Positions 15,814 through 24,209 are shown, counted from the stretch's first letter. The stretch is 24,401 nucleotides of DNA from Rhizosphaericola sp047606825 (GCA_047606825.1 JASGDY010000044.1:1-24401); one strand, 5' to 3'. Numbers and translations: made by a program. Notes: generated from the letters alone by a model not told the origin.

Positions 15814-18024
15814 CTAAAACCGATACTTAAAAATAAACCGTGAATTAAACGGTGTTCCGGGTGTAAAATGGATTTCCTCTACGCTCGACGCTTCGTTTTG
15901 CAGTCGGCTTTCTGTGAGAAACTGCGTTTCTTTCCACCGTGTATTGAAGATGTTGTCGATATTGACGCCGACGCTGATCTTACCCAATTGGTATGCCAGT
16001 GAAAAATCCGTAACGCAATAACCTTTGGCAGTGACCGAATTGTCTTCGTTGGCTGGACGGTTGCCGAGGAAACGCGTGCGGATACTTCCCGAAAATCCTT
16101 TCAGGTTCTTCGCACTCAACCCATTGGTCCAAGTCCAAATCGGCGCCAACGGAACGTAATCCTCACCCTTGGCCTCCTCCGTTGCGCGAGCGTGGGAATA
16201 GGTAGCGTCTGTGTTCCAGAAAAGCCAGTTAGCCAACTGGTAACGTAGCCCAAGATCGATGCCGCGTCTTGCCGTTTTCCCGCTCGGTTCCACCACCGCT
16301 TCGTCGCCCACATAGACAAATTCCTGTTGTAGGAACAAATACCAAAGTGCAGCGTTGACCACCATGCGCGGAAACGGTTTCCATATCGCACCGAGGTCGG
16401 CACCATAGGCCGCGGGCAGGACTTTTTTGCCGTCCTGCGCAACGACCACGCGCGTGTCGTTACTGTGGAAACCTTTGCCCATTTTGAGGAAAAAGTTGAG
16501 GTTGCTGCTGGCGGTGTACAGGAAATTCAGCTTAGGGCTGACGATGCCTTTGTACACACTTTTGTCGGAATATGTTTCGCTCAGCCGATCCACGTATCCA
16601 AACTTAAAATAATCGGCGCGCAGTCCAATGTTGATAAGCAACCGGTTGATTTTATAGTCCGCGCTTCCGTAGGCAAAAAGATTCTGTTGGCTGATGTCCC
16701 CAAATTTCAGGGAATCCAATACCGTATAGCGATTCAGCGTGTGTGAGAGTTCCGAGCCATTGGTAAAATCGCTGCGCAGTCCCGCGCCGATTTTATAGTT
16801 GAAGCGGGAAGTCAACTGTTCGTTGTATTCGCTCTGGAAACCAACGATGTCACGTTTTTCCTTTTGTCGGATCTGGTCGCCGTTAACCGGGTCGTTCAGA
16901 TAAAAAGTAAAGTTGGAATACAGTTCAAAATCGTAATGGCTGTAATATGCATTGTTTTTGATATAGGCTTTGTCGCTGAGTTGCTTGTCATATTGCAGGA
17001 TGAAATTGCTGCGGTCCGTATTGCCGCCTTCCGTGCTGTCGATAGCACCGAAAAAGGAAATCAAACCGGATTCGACGGCTCTTTCGGGAATCTGACCGCT
17101 CGCGTCCCACTTGCTTTGGAAATGCGAAACCGATAAAGAAATCCTGTCCTTTGGCGAGAGTTGCGCCGTGTATTTTCCAAAAAGATTGACGCGCGTAAAA
17201 TTCTGTGGAGCGTCGAAATAGTTGTCCGTCATCAGGTATTCCCCGGCAAAATACGCCGATTGTTTTTCCGTGTTCAACAGGTTGAACAGACCCAATGTCC
17301 TGAAAGTATGGAACTGTCCTATCTCCGCCGAAACCGTGCTGTTCTCCAATCGGTCTTTTGTCTTGAACGCCACGTAACCAGCCGTGGTCAGGTCGCCCTT
17401 GTCCGCAAAATACGGGCCTTTGTCAAAGTCAATATTGTCAACGGTTTCCGGTATCAGAAAATGCAAGTCGGCATAGCCCTGTCCGTGCGCATGCGACACC
17501 ATGTTGACCGGCATTCCGTCGACAGAAATGTTGATGTCCGTGCCGTGGTCCAGGTCAAACCCACGCAGGAAAAGCTGTTCCGCTTTACCACCGCCCGCGT
17601 GCTGTCCGATAAACAGTCCAGGCACTTTGCGCAGGAGTTCCTGTGAACTGTTCACGGGCTGCGTCTCCAGGTCGATGGACGACAAAGTATTGAGGTGTTT
17701 CAATCCCGAGGAAATGGTTACTTCCGCAAGTGTAAACGTCTTTTTGGTCAATACGATTTTCGTTTCGTGGAAATCCTTGACGACAAAATAGTAATCCTCA
17801 AAACCAGGGTACGAAACCTTGATGCTGTCCCCCAAGGCAAGTTTGTCCAATGAAAAATGTCCGACCTGGTCGCTATGTGCATGGATGCCTTTCGTAATAT
17901 CCTGCACCAAGGCATTGTCCAGCGGAGTCCCAAAGTTGTCGTTGACTTTTCCGGAAAAAGTCTGCGCGTTCACACAAAGGCAAAAGGCGTTTATAATTAG
18001 AAGAAGAAGGAATTGTCTTGTCAT
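15814..18024 (-). CDS. TonB-dependent outer-membrane receptor, probable metal uptake
   Basis: From ATG 18024 the protein has 736 residues and a signal peptide (RQFLLLLIINAFCLCVNAQ). A CarboxypepD_reg-type domain (FSGKVNDNFGTPLDNALV) comes first, then a plug with RKVPGLFIGQHAGGGKAEQL and MVSHAHGQGYADLHFLIPE, then the barrel, ending RFIFKYRF. The open frame extends to a GTG at 18072, but the signal peptide favours 18024. The His-containing plug segment and the neighbours upstream (HupE-like protein, His-rich protein, DUF3500 lipoprotein, same strand) suggest a metal or metallophore substrate. This is inference; Ni, Co, Zn and Cu cannot be told apart. The 219 bp between it and the previous gene contains a decayed palindromic repeat, so it may or may not be co-transcribed. 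Confidence 0.88.
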   Translation of the reverse strand: MTRQFLLLLIINAFCLCVNAQTFSGKVNDNFGTPLDNALVQDITKGIHAHSDQVGHFSLDKLALGDSIKVSYPGFEDYYFVVKDFHETKIVLTKKTFTLAEVTISSGLKHLNTLSSIDLETQPVNSSQELLRKVPGLFIGQHAGGGKAEQLFLRGFDLDHGTDINISVDGMPVNMVSHAHGQGYADLHFLIPETVDNIDFDKGPYFADKGDLTTAGYVAFKTKDRLENSTVSAEIGQFHTFRTLGLFNLLNTEKQSAYFAGEYLMTDNYFDAPQNFTRVNLFGKYTAQLSPKDRISLSVSHFQSKWDASGQIPERAVESGLISFFGAIDSTEGGNTDRSNFILQYDKQLSDKAYIKNNAYYSHYDFELYSNFTFYLNDPVNGDQIRQKEKRDIVGFQSEYNEQLTSRFNYKIGAGLRSDFTNGSELSHTLNRYTVLDSLKFGDISQQNLFAYGSADYKINRLLINIGLRADYFKFGYVDRLSETYSDKSVYKGIVSPKLNFLYTASSNLNFFLKMGKGFHSNDTRVVVAQDGKKVLPAAYGADLGAIWKPFPRMVVNAALWYLFLQQEFVYVGDEAVVEPSGKTARRGIDLGLRYQLANWLFWNTDATYSHARATEEAKGEDYVPLAPIWTWTNGLSAKNLKGFSGSIRTRFLGNRPANEDNSVTAKGYCVTDFSLAYQLGKISVGVNIDNIFNTRWKETQFLTESRLQNEASSVEEIHFTPGTPFNSRFIFKYRF

Positions 18025-18064
18025 TTTTTTAATTGGAAATTTTTCACACAAAGGCGCACGTTTT

Positions 18065-18106
18065 CTTCGCACAGTCCCCGCAGCGGCGGGAAACTATGCA
18101 GAGAAG
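18065..18106. repeat. Degenerate palindromic repeat, second copy of the 24103-24146 element
   Basis: CTTCGCACAGTCCCCGCAG and GGCGGGAAACTATGCAGAG align with the two arms of the perfect hairpin at 24103-24146; three bases are missing from the left arm and a few are substituted. GAGCC-A-TTTACTA after it also resembles GAGCCGATTCACTA at 24220-24234. It lies in the spacer before the TonB receptor gene. Confidence 0.6.
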
Positions 18107-18243
18107 AGCCAGTTTACTAAGCAAGGAATAAAAGGTATTGTGGCAAAAGAGAATACCTTACCGTCATTCCGGCGCGGGAACGACGTGCAAGCGTGTTCCT
18201 TTTCTACCAGTTCATAAATTTTATCCTTTGGAAAGTACAGCAC

Positions 18244-18732
18244 TTAACCCATCGGTGGTGCGTTGGACAGCGGAAAAATAAAGGAGGAAAATGCAAAGCC
18301 ATTAATGTACATAAGCATGGGACGTTCCATCCCATAGCGGAAAAGCGGGCAATGATAGTAATGGTCATGCGCACGCGTATGGACATGGTGTCGCCACACG
18401 CCGGCAAAATGTAGAAATATATCTTTTTTAAAAGTAAAATGTCTTTTGCCTATCGGCGGGGCCGCGTCCAAAACAGTCGTTTCTTTTTTAGTTTTTTCAA
18501 TGGACAGGAACAATTCTGGCACTTCCATTCGAAACGAAAAACGGATGTCATCGTCTACAATGGCTTGTTTTTCTGAAGTGTTTACAGCCGTTTCGACTTG
18601 TTTTTCTGGTTTCGTGTCTTTTTTTGACAGCCCTTTCGTGATTTGCGCAATGGCAAAAGTCGGAGACAGAATGCACATCAGGACGACCAATGTCCACCGA
18701 AGCACCGTTAAAAAGGTATTCTTCCTCTCCAT
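18244..18732 (-). CDS. Short exported protein with His-rich segment
   Basis: No family is recognised. From ATG 18732 it has 162 residues: a signal peptide (LRWTLVVLMCILSPTFAIAQ), a charged linker rich in K and E, then a histidine cluster (RHHVHTRAHDHYYHC). The end is hydrophobic (FAFSSFIFPLSNAPPMG). The open frame reaches an ATG at 18837 that overlaps the HupE-like gene's TGA (ATGA), which would add 35 residues. I prefer 18732 because the signal peptide starts there and CAAGG lies 6-10 bp upstream. Histidine clusters of this kind often hold divalent metals, and the neighbours fit that, so a periplasmic metal-binding accessory is the best guess. Confidence 0.6.
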   Translation of the reverse strand: MERKNTFLTVLRWTLVVLMCILSPTFAIAQITKGLSKKDTKPEKQVETAVNTSEKQAIVDDDIRFSFRMEVPELFLSIEKTKKETTVLDAAPPIGKRHFTFKKDIFLHFAGVWRHHVHTRAHDHYYHCPLFRYGMERPMLMYINGFAFSSFIFPLSNAPPMG

Positions 18733-18833
18733 AGAAACCTTGACAGCATCCTTAAAGCATACAGGTGGTGCAACCGTTTCTGCTTTTTGAAAAAGCAAGC
18801 ATCCAAACGGAATATGTAAAAAGCCTTTTGATG

Positions 18834-20150
18834 TCATGCCTGCTGTTTTTTAAAGGAAGAAAAACATCTATTGACGACATACAGGATTATCGCCAAGACT
18901 GCAACGCCCAAGATAAGCCATTTGCCATCTGCTGCCAGTTGGTCGATATGTTCTGTAATAAAACTGTCTTTTCCAAATCCACGCTGGGCAATCCACGCAA
19001 GCGCCACCACGGCACTCAGCACGGCCATCACCATGCGAAACCATTTGTAGTAAGGCGTTACACTCATCAATATCAACCACGGAACGGTCACGGAAATGAT
19101 GAATAGCTGCATCAGTTCGATTCCGATATTGAATCCCAGAATACTCAGCACCAACACACTGCCGCCAAGGTGCATATTGCTCAATACCGTCGAAAACGCC
19201 ATGCCATGTATCAACCCAAAACCTCCCGACACGTAAAACTCCTTTCCGGGAAACAAGGGATGCAACGCGTGCAACGCAGATACCAAAATCGACACGGCAA
19301 TCAACGACTCGATAATCTGCGACGGCGGTGCGATGACGCCCAATGCGCCCAACAACAATGTGGCGGAATGCCCGACCGTAAAGGCCGTAACGATTTTCAG
19401 CAATCGCACCACACTATATTGTACGCCGCCAAAACCATCCCACTTTCCACCCTGTACCAATAATGTGGACGGCAACAGCAGCACCAGCAGGAACATCAGA
19501 TGGTCCGTACCTTCCTTGATATGCAGCATACCCATCGACACCATGTTCTTGAAGCCAGTCCACCAGCTACCATTGTCGATATTGATTTCCAACGGATGTA
19601 CCGTATTGTCGCTGTTGATGCGTATCGTCATCGGATTGCTGTCGGCAGTCAGGGTATCGGCACGCCCCGTTTCCCAGTCGCTGCGGATCGTTACAAATAT
19701 GATATGGTTGGCTACCTGGTGCACAACTGCGTCATAATCAAAGAAAAAATGTCGTGTGTTTTCATTCTGCTGTGGCAGCAATACGAGATGTACACGCAGT
19801 TCCCAAAACGGCGGCCCGCTGACAATCTGCTCTTCCATGTCCATATCCATGCTGTTGATCTCGACCAGCCACGGTTGTTCGCGTTTGACAAAAGCGTGCG
19901 TATGGGCCAGGATGTATTCCTTCAGTTGTGGTTCCATCCGTTGCAAGAGCGTTTCCGGGTCTTGCGCGAGGTTGGCTCCATAGGCCAATGCAAGCTCAGA
20001 TAAGGGTATGTGTAGCTCCACTCCTACCCTGTCGGGGCTTACATCCATATACGCAACACTGTAAGGTGCCTGGTGTGCATAGGTGTGTACCGGCCGAAAA
20101 AAGAAAAATACTACAAAAATGATAGCAACTAAAGACCTCCATATTCCCAT
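18834..20150 (-). CDS. HupE/UreJ-like membrane protein
   Basis: From ATG 20150 the protein has 438 residues. A signal-like segment (SLVAIIFVVFFFF) ends in AHQAPYS; a periplasmic domain of about 180 residues follows. The C-terminal half is a polytopic domain beginning HIKEGTDHLMFLLVLLLPS, with FTVGHSATLLLG, SALHALHPLFPG, GFGLIHGMAFSTVL and FNIGIELMQL. These His/Glu-bearing helices are typical of the HupE/UreJ family, linked to nickel or cobalt uptake. Other starts are 20180 and 20225; 20150 has AAGGG upstream and gives a compact signal peptide. It follows the DUF3500 gene and precedes the His-rich gene on the same strand, so a metal-transport operon is likely. The metal cannot be named. Confidence 0.83.
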   Translation of the reverse strand: MGIWRSLVAIIFVVFFFFRPVHTYAHQAPYSVAYMDVSPDRVGVELHIPLSELALAYGANLAQDPETLLQRMEPQLKEYILAHTHAFVKREQPWLVEINSMDMDMEEQIVSGPPFWELRVHLVLLPQQNENTRHFFFDYDAVVHQVANHIIFVTIRSDWETGRADTLTADSNPMTIRINSDNTVHPLEINIDNGSWWTGFKNMVSMGMLHIKEGTDHLMFLLVLLLPSTLLVQGGKWDGFGGVQYSVVRLLKIVTAFTVGHSATLLLGALGVIAPPSQIIESLIAVSILVSALHALHPLFPGKEFYVSGGFGLIHGMAFSTVLSNMHLGGSVLVLSILGFNIGIELMQLFIISVTVPWLILMSVTPYYKWFRMVMAVLSAVVALAWIAQRGFGKDSFITEHIDQLAADGKWLILGVAVLAIILYVVNRCFSSFKKQQA

Positions 20151-20267
20151 AAGATACCCTTTGCAAAAAATATTTTTCATCCGTAAGCTTTCTTTTATTC
20201 CTAAAAACAAATATGTGGCGGACATTACTGCCCGCCATCATATCCTTAATCCAAAAACAAAACAAAA

Positions 20268-20369
20268 ATGAAAAAACTTCTATTGACTATTTTATTAGCT
20301 GTTATAATCCAATATAATCCCTGTCATGGTCACGCATCACCGAATGGTAATGTATCTGGTTGGAGATAA
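20268..20369 (+). CDS. Possible small secreted peptide or truncated gene start (33 codons)
   Basis: On the strand opposite the DUF3500 gene a 33-residue frame starts after an A-rich leader typical of Bacteroidota starts. It reads MKKLLLTILLAVIIQYNPCH, a convincing signal peptide, then GHASPNGNVSGWR and a stop. Its 3' two-thirds overlaps the end of the DUF3500 gene in antisense. It may be the surviving start of a lost exported protein, a real peptide, or chance. Confidence 0.3.
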   Translation: MKKLLLTILLAVIIQYNPCHGHASPNGNVSGWR

Positions 20370-21438
20370 TCACGCCCGTCTGACAGATAAACTCAATCCA
20401 TACGCTCGGGCCGTCTATACGTACATAGTCGGTATCGGCGGTAAAGAACGAACTTGCAGTTCCCGACGTACCGCTTGTGTTGCTGGAGTAGCAAACATAG
20501 GTACTGGACAACTCGTCAGAATAAGCCGCACGTATTGCCGCAGCCTGGGAAGAATCCACATCGTTGATCCATGGTTGCATTGCCGCCCACACGGCAGCCT
20601 GTGCCGTAGTGCTCAATGCACTTACCTTGATACCCTGCTTGGTGCTTGGCATCGTGTTGGTCGTCGAGCCCGGAACCATCAGACAGTCCGAAAAAGTAGT
20701 GGATATTTTGGCAGAGGAAAGTTCTGTGCTGGTAAACGAGCTGAGCATATTCTGCATGACCGTCAGTTCATTGGACAGCGGGCAGGTATAAGTCGTGCCG
20801 CTAATCGTAAAGGAAGTATGCGGCTCCACGCCTTCGTGCAATGGTGTCATGCTCGTAACCGTGTCGGCATCATAAGTCACATTGGACGCGTAGTGGTGAC
20901 CGCCATATTGCAGCATCCATGTTCCCGTGGTGCTCGGCGTACCCAAAATCGCAATGACATAATACCCCGAACCATAACCACTCGCCATCGTCCCCAAGTA
21001 ATTGTCCGCAGCGCGTATCGTCTGGAACTCTTCGTAACCCTCCCCGGAATAAGACGTTCCTCCCGCAGCCTGGATAAGCGCCAGTGCCGCAGATTGTTGT
21101 GCCGTCGTCAGACTGCTGAACAAGATACCGTTCCTACAAGTAAGCCCGCACGGAAGATTGGACCAGCGTTTGGCATTTGTCAAAGTGTAGTCCGTCAGTA
21201 CTTGCTCCTGCTCTGCCGTGGTGAGTGTCGCCAAGAATGTTTCCGCCAAGCACTCAACCTTGGCTGCACCTGTTAAATCAGTACAGGAAGTGGTATCTGC
21301 GGTTCCCACCGTAGAAGTAGAAGTCGTATCGGTACTGTCAGAATCGTCTGCACTAGTGTCATTCTTACTGCAAGCCAACGTAAAAAAAAGAGCTCCCACC
21401 AAGACTACAGCAACTGGGATAAGAAATTTTTTTTTCAT
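20302..21438 (-). CDS. DUF3500 domain lipoprotein
   Basis: The 378-residue protein has a lipoprotein signal (LVGALFFTLACSKN, acylated C23), then an Asp/Ser/Thr-rich linker to about residue 50. The DUF3500 domain fills the rest: TTAQQSAALALIQAAGG, GYEEFQTIRAADNYL, WMLQYGGHHYASNVTYD and QTGVIISNQIHYHSVMRDHD near the end. GGHH, EGVEPH and HYH would suit a metal site, but the family has no settled function. It is first in the minus-strand gene row, with HupE-like next about 150 bp downstream, the His-rich gene and the TonB receptor further on. An inverted repeat and tandem repeats precede it, so it is probably regulated. It likely sits in the outer membrane. Confidence 0.82.
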   Translation of the reverse strand: MKKKFLIPVAVVLVGALFFTLACSKNDTSADDSDSTDTTSTSTVGTADTTSCTDLTGAAKVECLAETFLATLTTAEQEQVLTDYTLTNAKRWSNLPCGLTCRNGILFSSLTTAQQSAALALIQAAGGTSYSGEGYEEFQTIRAADNYLGTMASGYGSGYYVIAILGTPSTTGTWMLQYGGHHYASNVTYDADTVTSMTPLHEGVEPHTSFTISGTTYTCPLSNELTVMQNMLSSFTSTELSSAKISTTFSDCLMVPGSTTNTMPSTKQGIKVSALSTTAQAAVWAAMQPWINDVDSSQAAAIRAAYSDELSSTYVCYSSNTSGTSGTASSFFTADTDYVRIDGPSVWIEFICQTGVIISNQIHYHSVMRDHDRDYIGL

Positions 21439-21488
21439 AAATGATAGATATTTGGTTTATCGATAAATGATAGATATGTTGGTTTATC
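21437..21488. repeat. Two tandem 25-26 bp repeats at the DUF3500 start
   Basis: ATAAATGATAGATAT-TTGGTTTATC (21437-21461) is followed one base later by the same sequence with one extra base (21463-21488). The first copy overlaps the start codon. On the transcript they would lie in the ribosome-binding region. Confidence 0.75.
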
Positions 21489-21510
21489 AATAAGAAAACT
21501 AATCGCACAT

Positions 21511-21518
21511 CAAATGTA
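21511..21518 (-). promoter_or_regulatory. Candidate -7 box for the DUF3500 operon
   Basis: On the minus strand TACATTTG matches TAnnTTTG exactly. Transcription from it would start near 21504, about 66 nt before the ATG. There is no TTTG at the right -33 distance, so activation may be needed if the promoter is real. Confidence 0.45.
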
Positions 21519-21543
21519 TCATAGTTTCACAATACATGATACA
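21515..21543. promoter_or_regulatory. Inverted repeat overlapping the -7 box, candidate operator
   Basis: TGTATCAT (21515-21522) and ATGATACA (21536-21543) are perfect inverted 8-mers 13 bp apart. The pair covers half of the -7 box and the spacer of the likely promoter, where a repressor dimer would block RNA polymerase. The regulator is unknown. Confidence 0.5.
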
Positions 21544-21797
21544 ACAAAGGATGCAATATGTGGTCAATAGGGTAATACATGTGGCAAACGACACCCCGCA
21601 GCAATTCCACGAAAGTAGAATGCTCCCAGCCACAACGATGCTGACCACCTAAGACATTAGCCATCCTATTAGACATCAAGCATGGGTGGTATTTTATGAA
21701 AAGTATCCCTCTAACATTTCCAAACAAAAATTCTACTGAATTTGTAGAATTATATACCTTTACAGCCAATTTTAGATATTTAATTTTCTTATAGAAT
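21544..21797. other. Divergent intergenic region upstream of the sulfite reductase gene
   Basis: No gene is supported here; open frames of 32 to 110 codons occur on both strands without family signals or good starts. TATACCTTTAC (about 21755-21765) weakly resembles a -7 box for the sulfite reductase gene, but no -33 box is seen. Confidence 0.3.
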
Positions 21798-23921
21798 ATG
21801 CAAAGTTTCAGGTCAGAGCTGGAAAACCTACACAATCCAGTAGTGGAAAAAGAAATCATTGACCTTGACCGTAGAATACGTCTTTACAGGGAAGGCAAGA
21901 TCGACGAGACCAAATTCAAAAGTCTGCGTCTTGCCAGAGGTGTGTACGGACAACGTCAACCCGGCGTGCAGATGGTACGCATTAAACTCCCTTTCGGAAA
22001 AATCACATTCAAACAGATACGCCGCATCGCCGACCTTTCGGACGAGTTTGCCAGCAACAAGCTGCATTTCACGACCCGGCAGGATGTACAGATCCACTAC
22101 GTGAGCCTTGACCGCACCCCCGAACTATGGGCCAAACTGGCAGAGGACGACATTACCCTGCGCGAGGCCTGCGGCAACACGGTGCGCAATATCACGGCAT
22201 CGCCCGCGGCTGGCATCGACCACAACGAAGCATTTGATATATCTCCTTACGCGCAGGCGATGTTTGAGTTTTTTTTACGCAATCCCATCGACCAGGAAAT
22301 GGGGCGCAAGTTCAAGATTGCTTTTTCGTCCAGTGAGGAAGACACGGGATTTACGTTCATACACGACTTAGGATTTATTCCAAAAGTGAAAATCGTGGAT
22401 GGCAAGGAAGTCCGTGGCTTCAAGGTCATGTTGGGCGGTGGTCTCGGCGCGCAACCGTTCATGGCGAGCGTCGTACACGAGTTTTTGCCGGAAGACCAGA
22501 TGATTCCATACACGGAAAGTACCATCCGCGTATTTGACCGCTATGGCGAAAGAGCCAACCGCAATAAGGCGCGTTTCAAATACCTCATTCAAAAAATGGG
22601 ACTGGAGGAAGTTTTGCGTTTGATTGAAGAAGAAAGAATCGCCAACAAATCCAAGTCTTTTGTCGTGGATAGAAACCTTGTGCCGCAACCGGAGGCTCCG
22701 GCAATAAAAGAAGTCCCAACAGTCACCATAACAAACGAAAACGCTTACCAGCGTTGGAAAGCCACCAATGTCTATCCGCAAAAACAAGACGGATTTTTCT
22801 GCGTCTATGTCAAAGTATTGACAGGCGATATGTCGTCCGACCAGACACGCGCTTTTGCCGATGCCGTCGAAGGTTTGGTGGCAGACGAAATGCGCATCAC
22901 ACAAAACCAAGGCCTGTTGCTGAAATATGTCCGTCCGGAAGTATTACCTTATCTCTACACACAATTAGACAAATTGGGGCTTGCCGTTCCTGGTTTTGAC
23001 AGCATCACCGACATCACGACCTGCCCAGGTACGGACACCTGCAATCTCGGCATTTCCAACAGCACGGAAATGGCCCGTGTATTGGAAAATGTTCTCTATG
23101 AAGAATATCCCGACCTCATCTACAACCGCGACCTGAAAATAAAAATCAGCGGTTGCATGAACAGTTGCGGCCAGCACGGACTCGCCGACATTGGTTTTCA
23201 CGGCAGTTCATTGAAAGTCGCCGGCAAAATCGTCCCCGCCGTACAAGTCATGTTGGCGGGCGGTCCTTTCGGCGACGGTCTGGGACGTGCCGCCGAAAGA
23301 GTCATCAAAGTTCCCACGAAACGTGCGCCACAGACCATGCGTTCCGTGTTGGATGACTATAAAGCCAACGCCTTGGCAGACGAGCTGTTCAAACAATACT
23401 ATGAACGTCAGGGAAAAGATTATTTCTACCAGTTGTTGAAGCCGCTCGCAGACCAGACCAACCTGTCTGCCGACGATTATATCGACTGGGGACAGGTCGG
23501 CGAGTACAAACCCGAAATCGGTGTCGGCGAATGCGCCGGCGTGGTCGTTGATTTGGTAGCGACGCTTTTGTATGAAGCGGAGGAAAAACTGGGTTGGGCG
23601 CACGAGACTTTCGATGTTGGGCAATGGGCGGACAGCGTCTATCATAGCTACAACACACTCATCAGTGCCGCCAAAGCACTGCTCCTTTCCAAGGAAGTAA
23701 GCTGCAATACACAGGCAGGCATCTTGCGCGACTTCGACAAGAACTTTGTCGCGTTGGGTGAAGTCCGCCTGCCGGAAGGTTTCGACTCTTTTGAAACACT
23801 TGTCCTGCAAATCAACAAAAACGAACCTTCCGAAACATTTGCCACGACCTATCTCCAATATGCCGATGCTTTCTACCAAGAAGCAAAAGCGTTGTATGCG
23901 GCAGATGTAGTGACTAAATAA
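21798..23921 (+). CDS. Siroheme/4Fe-4S sulfite (or nitrite) reductase with helical C-terminal extension
   Basis: The enzyme reduces sulfite to sulfide (or nitrite to ammonia) with six electrons. Its 707 residues show a ferredoxin-like half-domain with HFTTRQDVQIHYV (90-102), ACGNTVRNITASPAAG (124-139), FKIAFSSSEEDTGF and GFKVMLGGGLGAQP. A second half-domain (about 325-395) has MRITQNQGLLLKYV. The cluster ligands are C409-x5-C415 and C453-x3-C457 (SGCMNSCGQHG). Residues about 575-707 go beyond the usual end: an all-helical segment with DSVYHSYNTLISAAKALLL that resembles HEPN-type helices, but without the Rx4-6H RNase motif. Sulfite is favoured over nitrite by overall pattern only. It is transcribed alone here and ends at a strong terminator. 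It could supply sulfide for cysteine, the sulfur donor of the desulfurase, but that link is general. Confidence 0.88.
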   Translation: MQSFRSELENLHNPVVEKEIIDLDRRIRLYREGKIDETKFKSLRLARGVYGQRQPGVQMVRIKLPFGKITFKQIRRIADLSDEFASNKLHFTTRQDVQIHYVSLDRTPELWAKLAEDDITLREACGNTVRNITASPAAGIDHNEAFDISPYAQAMFEFFLRNPIDQEMGRKFKIAFSSSEEDTGFTFIHDLGFIPKVKIVDGKEVRGFKVMLGGGLGAQPFMASVVHEFLPEDQMIPYTESTIRVFDRYGERANRNKARFKYLIQKMGLEEVLRLIEEERIANKSKSFVVDRNLVPQPEAPAIKEVPTVTITNENAYQRWKATNVYPQKQDGFFCVYVKVLTGDMSSDQTRAFADAVEGLVADEMRITQNQGLLLKYVRPEVLPYLYTQLDKLGLAVPGFDSITDITTCPGTDTCNLGISNSTEMARVLENVLYEEYPDLIYNRDLKIKISGCMNSCGQHGLADIGFHGSSLKVAGKIVPAVQVMLAGGPFGDGLGRAAERVIKVPTKRAPQTMRSVLDDYKANALADELFKQYYERQGKDYFYQLLKPLADQTNLSADDYIDWGQVGEYKPEIGVGECAGVVVDLVATLLYEAEEKLGWAHETFDVGQWADSVYHSYNTLISAAKALLLSKEVSCNTQAGILRDFDKNFVALGEVRLPEGFDSFETLVLQINKNEPSETFATTYLQYADAFYQEAKALYAADVVTK

Positions 23922-23941
23922 AAAAGCGTTTTGAATATTTT

Positions 23942-23980
23942 TGATAAAAAAGCTGGCCAGATTCGCCAGCTTTTTTATCA
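23942..23980. terminator. Strong rho-independent terminator after the sulfite reductase gene
   Basis: TGATAAAAAAGCTGGC (23942-23957) pairs perfectly over 16 bp with 23965-23980 around the loop CAGATTC, with T6 within the right arm. It lies 20 bp after the stop and is near-symmetrical, so it can act on both strands. Confidence 0.88.
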
Positions 23981-24102
23981 ATCAGTCCGTAGCAATACGA
24001 TACTTCTAAACATTAAATGGTTAAAAATAAGACTCGGAGACTGTTTGAGTTAAGTTTTTCAGTACGGTTTTATATGCTTCCAAGACATAAAAACGTGTAT
24101 TG

Positions 24103-24146
24103 CTTCTCCGCAAAGTCCCTGCCGCGGCGGGGACTTTGCGGAGAAG
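24103..24146. repeat. Perfect 17-bp-stem palindromic element
   Basis: CTTCTCCGCAAAGTCCC (24103-24119) pairs exactly with 24130-24146 around a loop containing CCGCGG. A decayed copy lies at 18065-18106, so this is a dispersed repeat rather than a terminator; no T-run follows. Confidence 0.85.
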
Positions 24147-24161
24147 GAAAAAAGTATTTAG

Positions 24162-24209
24162 ACCTCACCCGCGACCCCTCTCACTTGGGAGAGGGGTCGC
24201 GGGTGAGGT
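24162..24209. repeat. Perfect 21-bp-stem palindrome of the CCTCACCC...CCCCTCTC type
   Basis: The arms 24162-24182 and 24189-24209 pair without mismatch around ACTTGG. Repeats of the form CCTCACCC-n-CCCCTCTC with their complement are scattered through many bacterial genomes, so this is probably one such interspersed element. Confidence 0.85.

Noticed and set aside
20326..21276. A 316-codon open frame on the plus strand opposite the DUF3500 gene
   Set aside because: It lies wholly antisense to a gene with clear lipoprotein and DUF3500 motifs. Its translation is rich in Arg, His and Cys, as expected of a shadow frame in GC-rich coding DNA.
21544..21797. A riboswitch (SAM or similar) before the sulfite reductase gene
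   Set aside because: None of the conserved core strings of the SAM riboswitch classes could be recognised on either strand.
21527..21859. A 110-codon minus-strand frame upstream of the sulfite reductase
   Set aside because: It overlaps the sulfite reductase start in antisense, has no good start site and resembles no known family.
23208..23981. A 257-codon minus-strand frame opposite the sulfite reductase
   Set aside because: It is fully antisense to the siroheme-binding region, shows no domain and starts inside the terminator.
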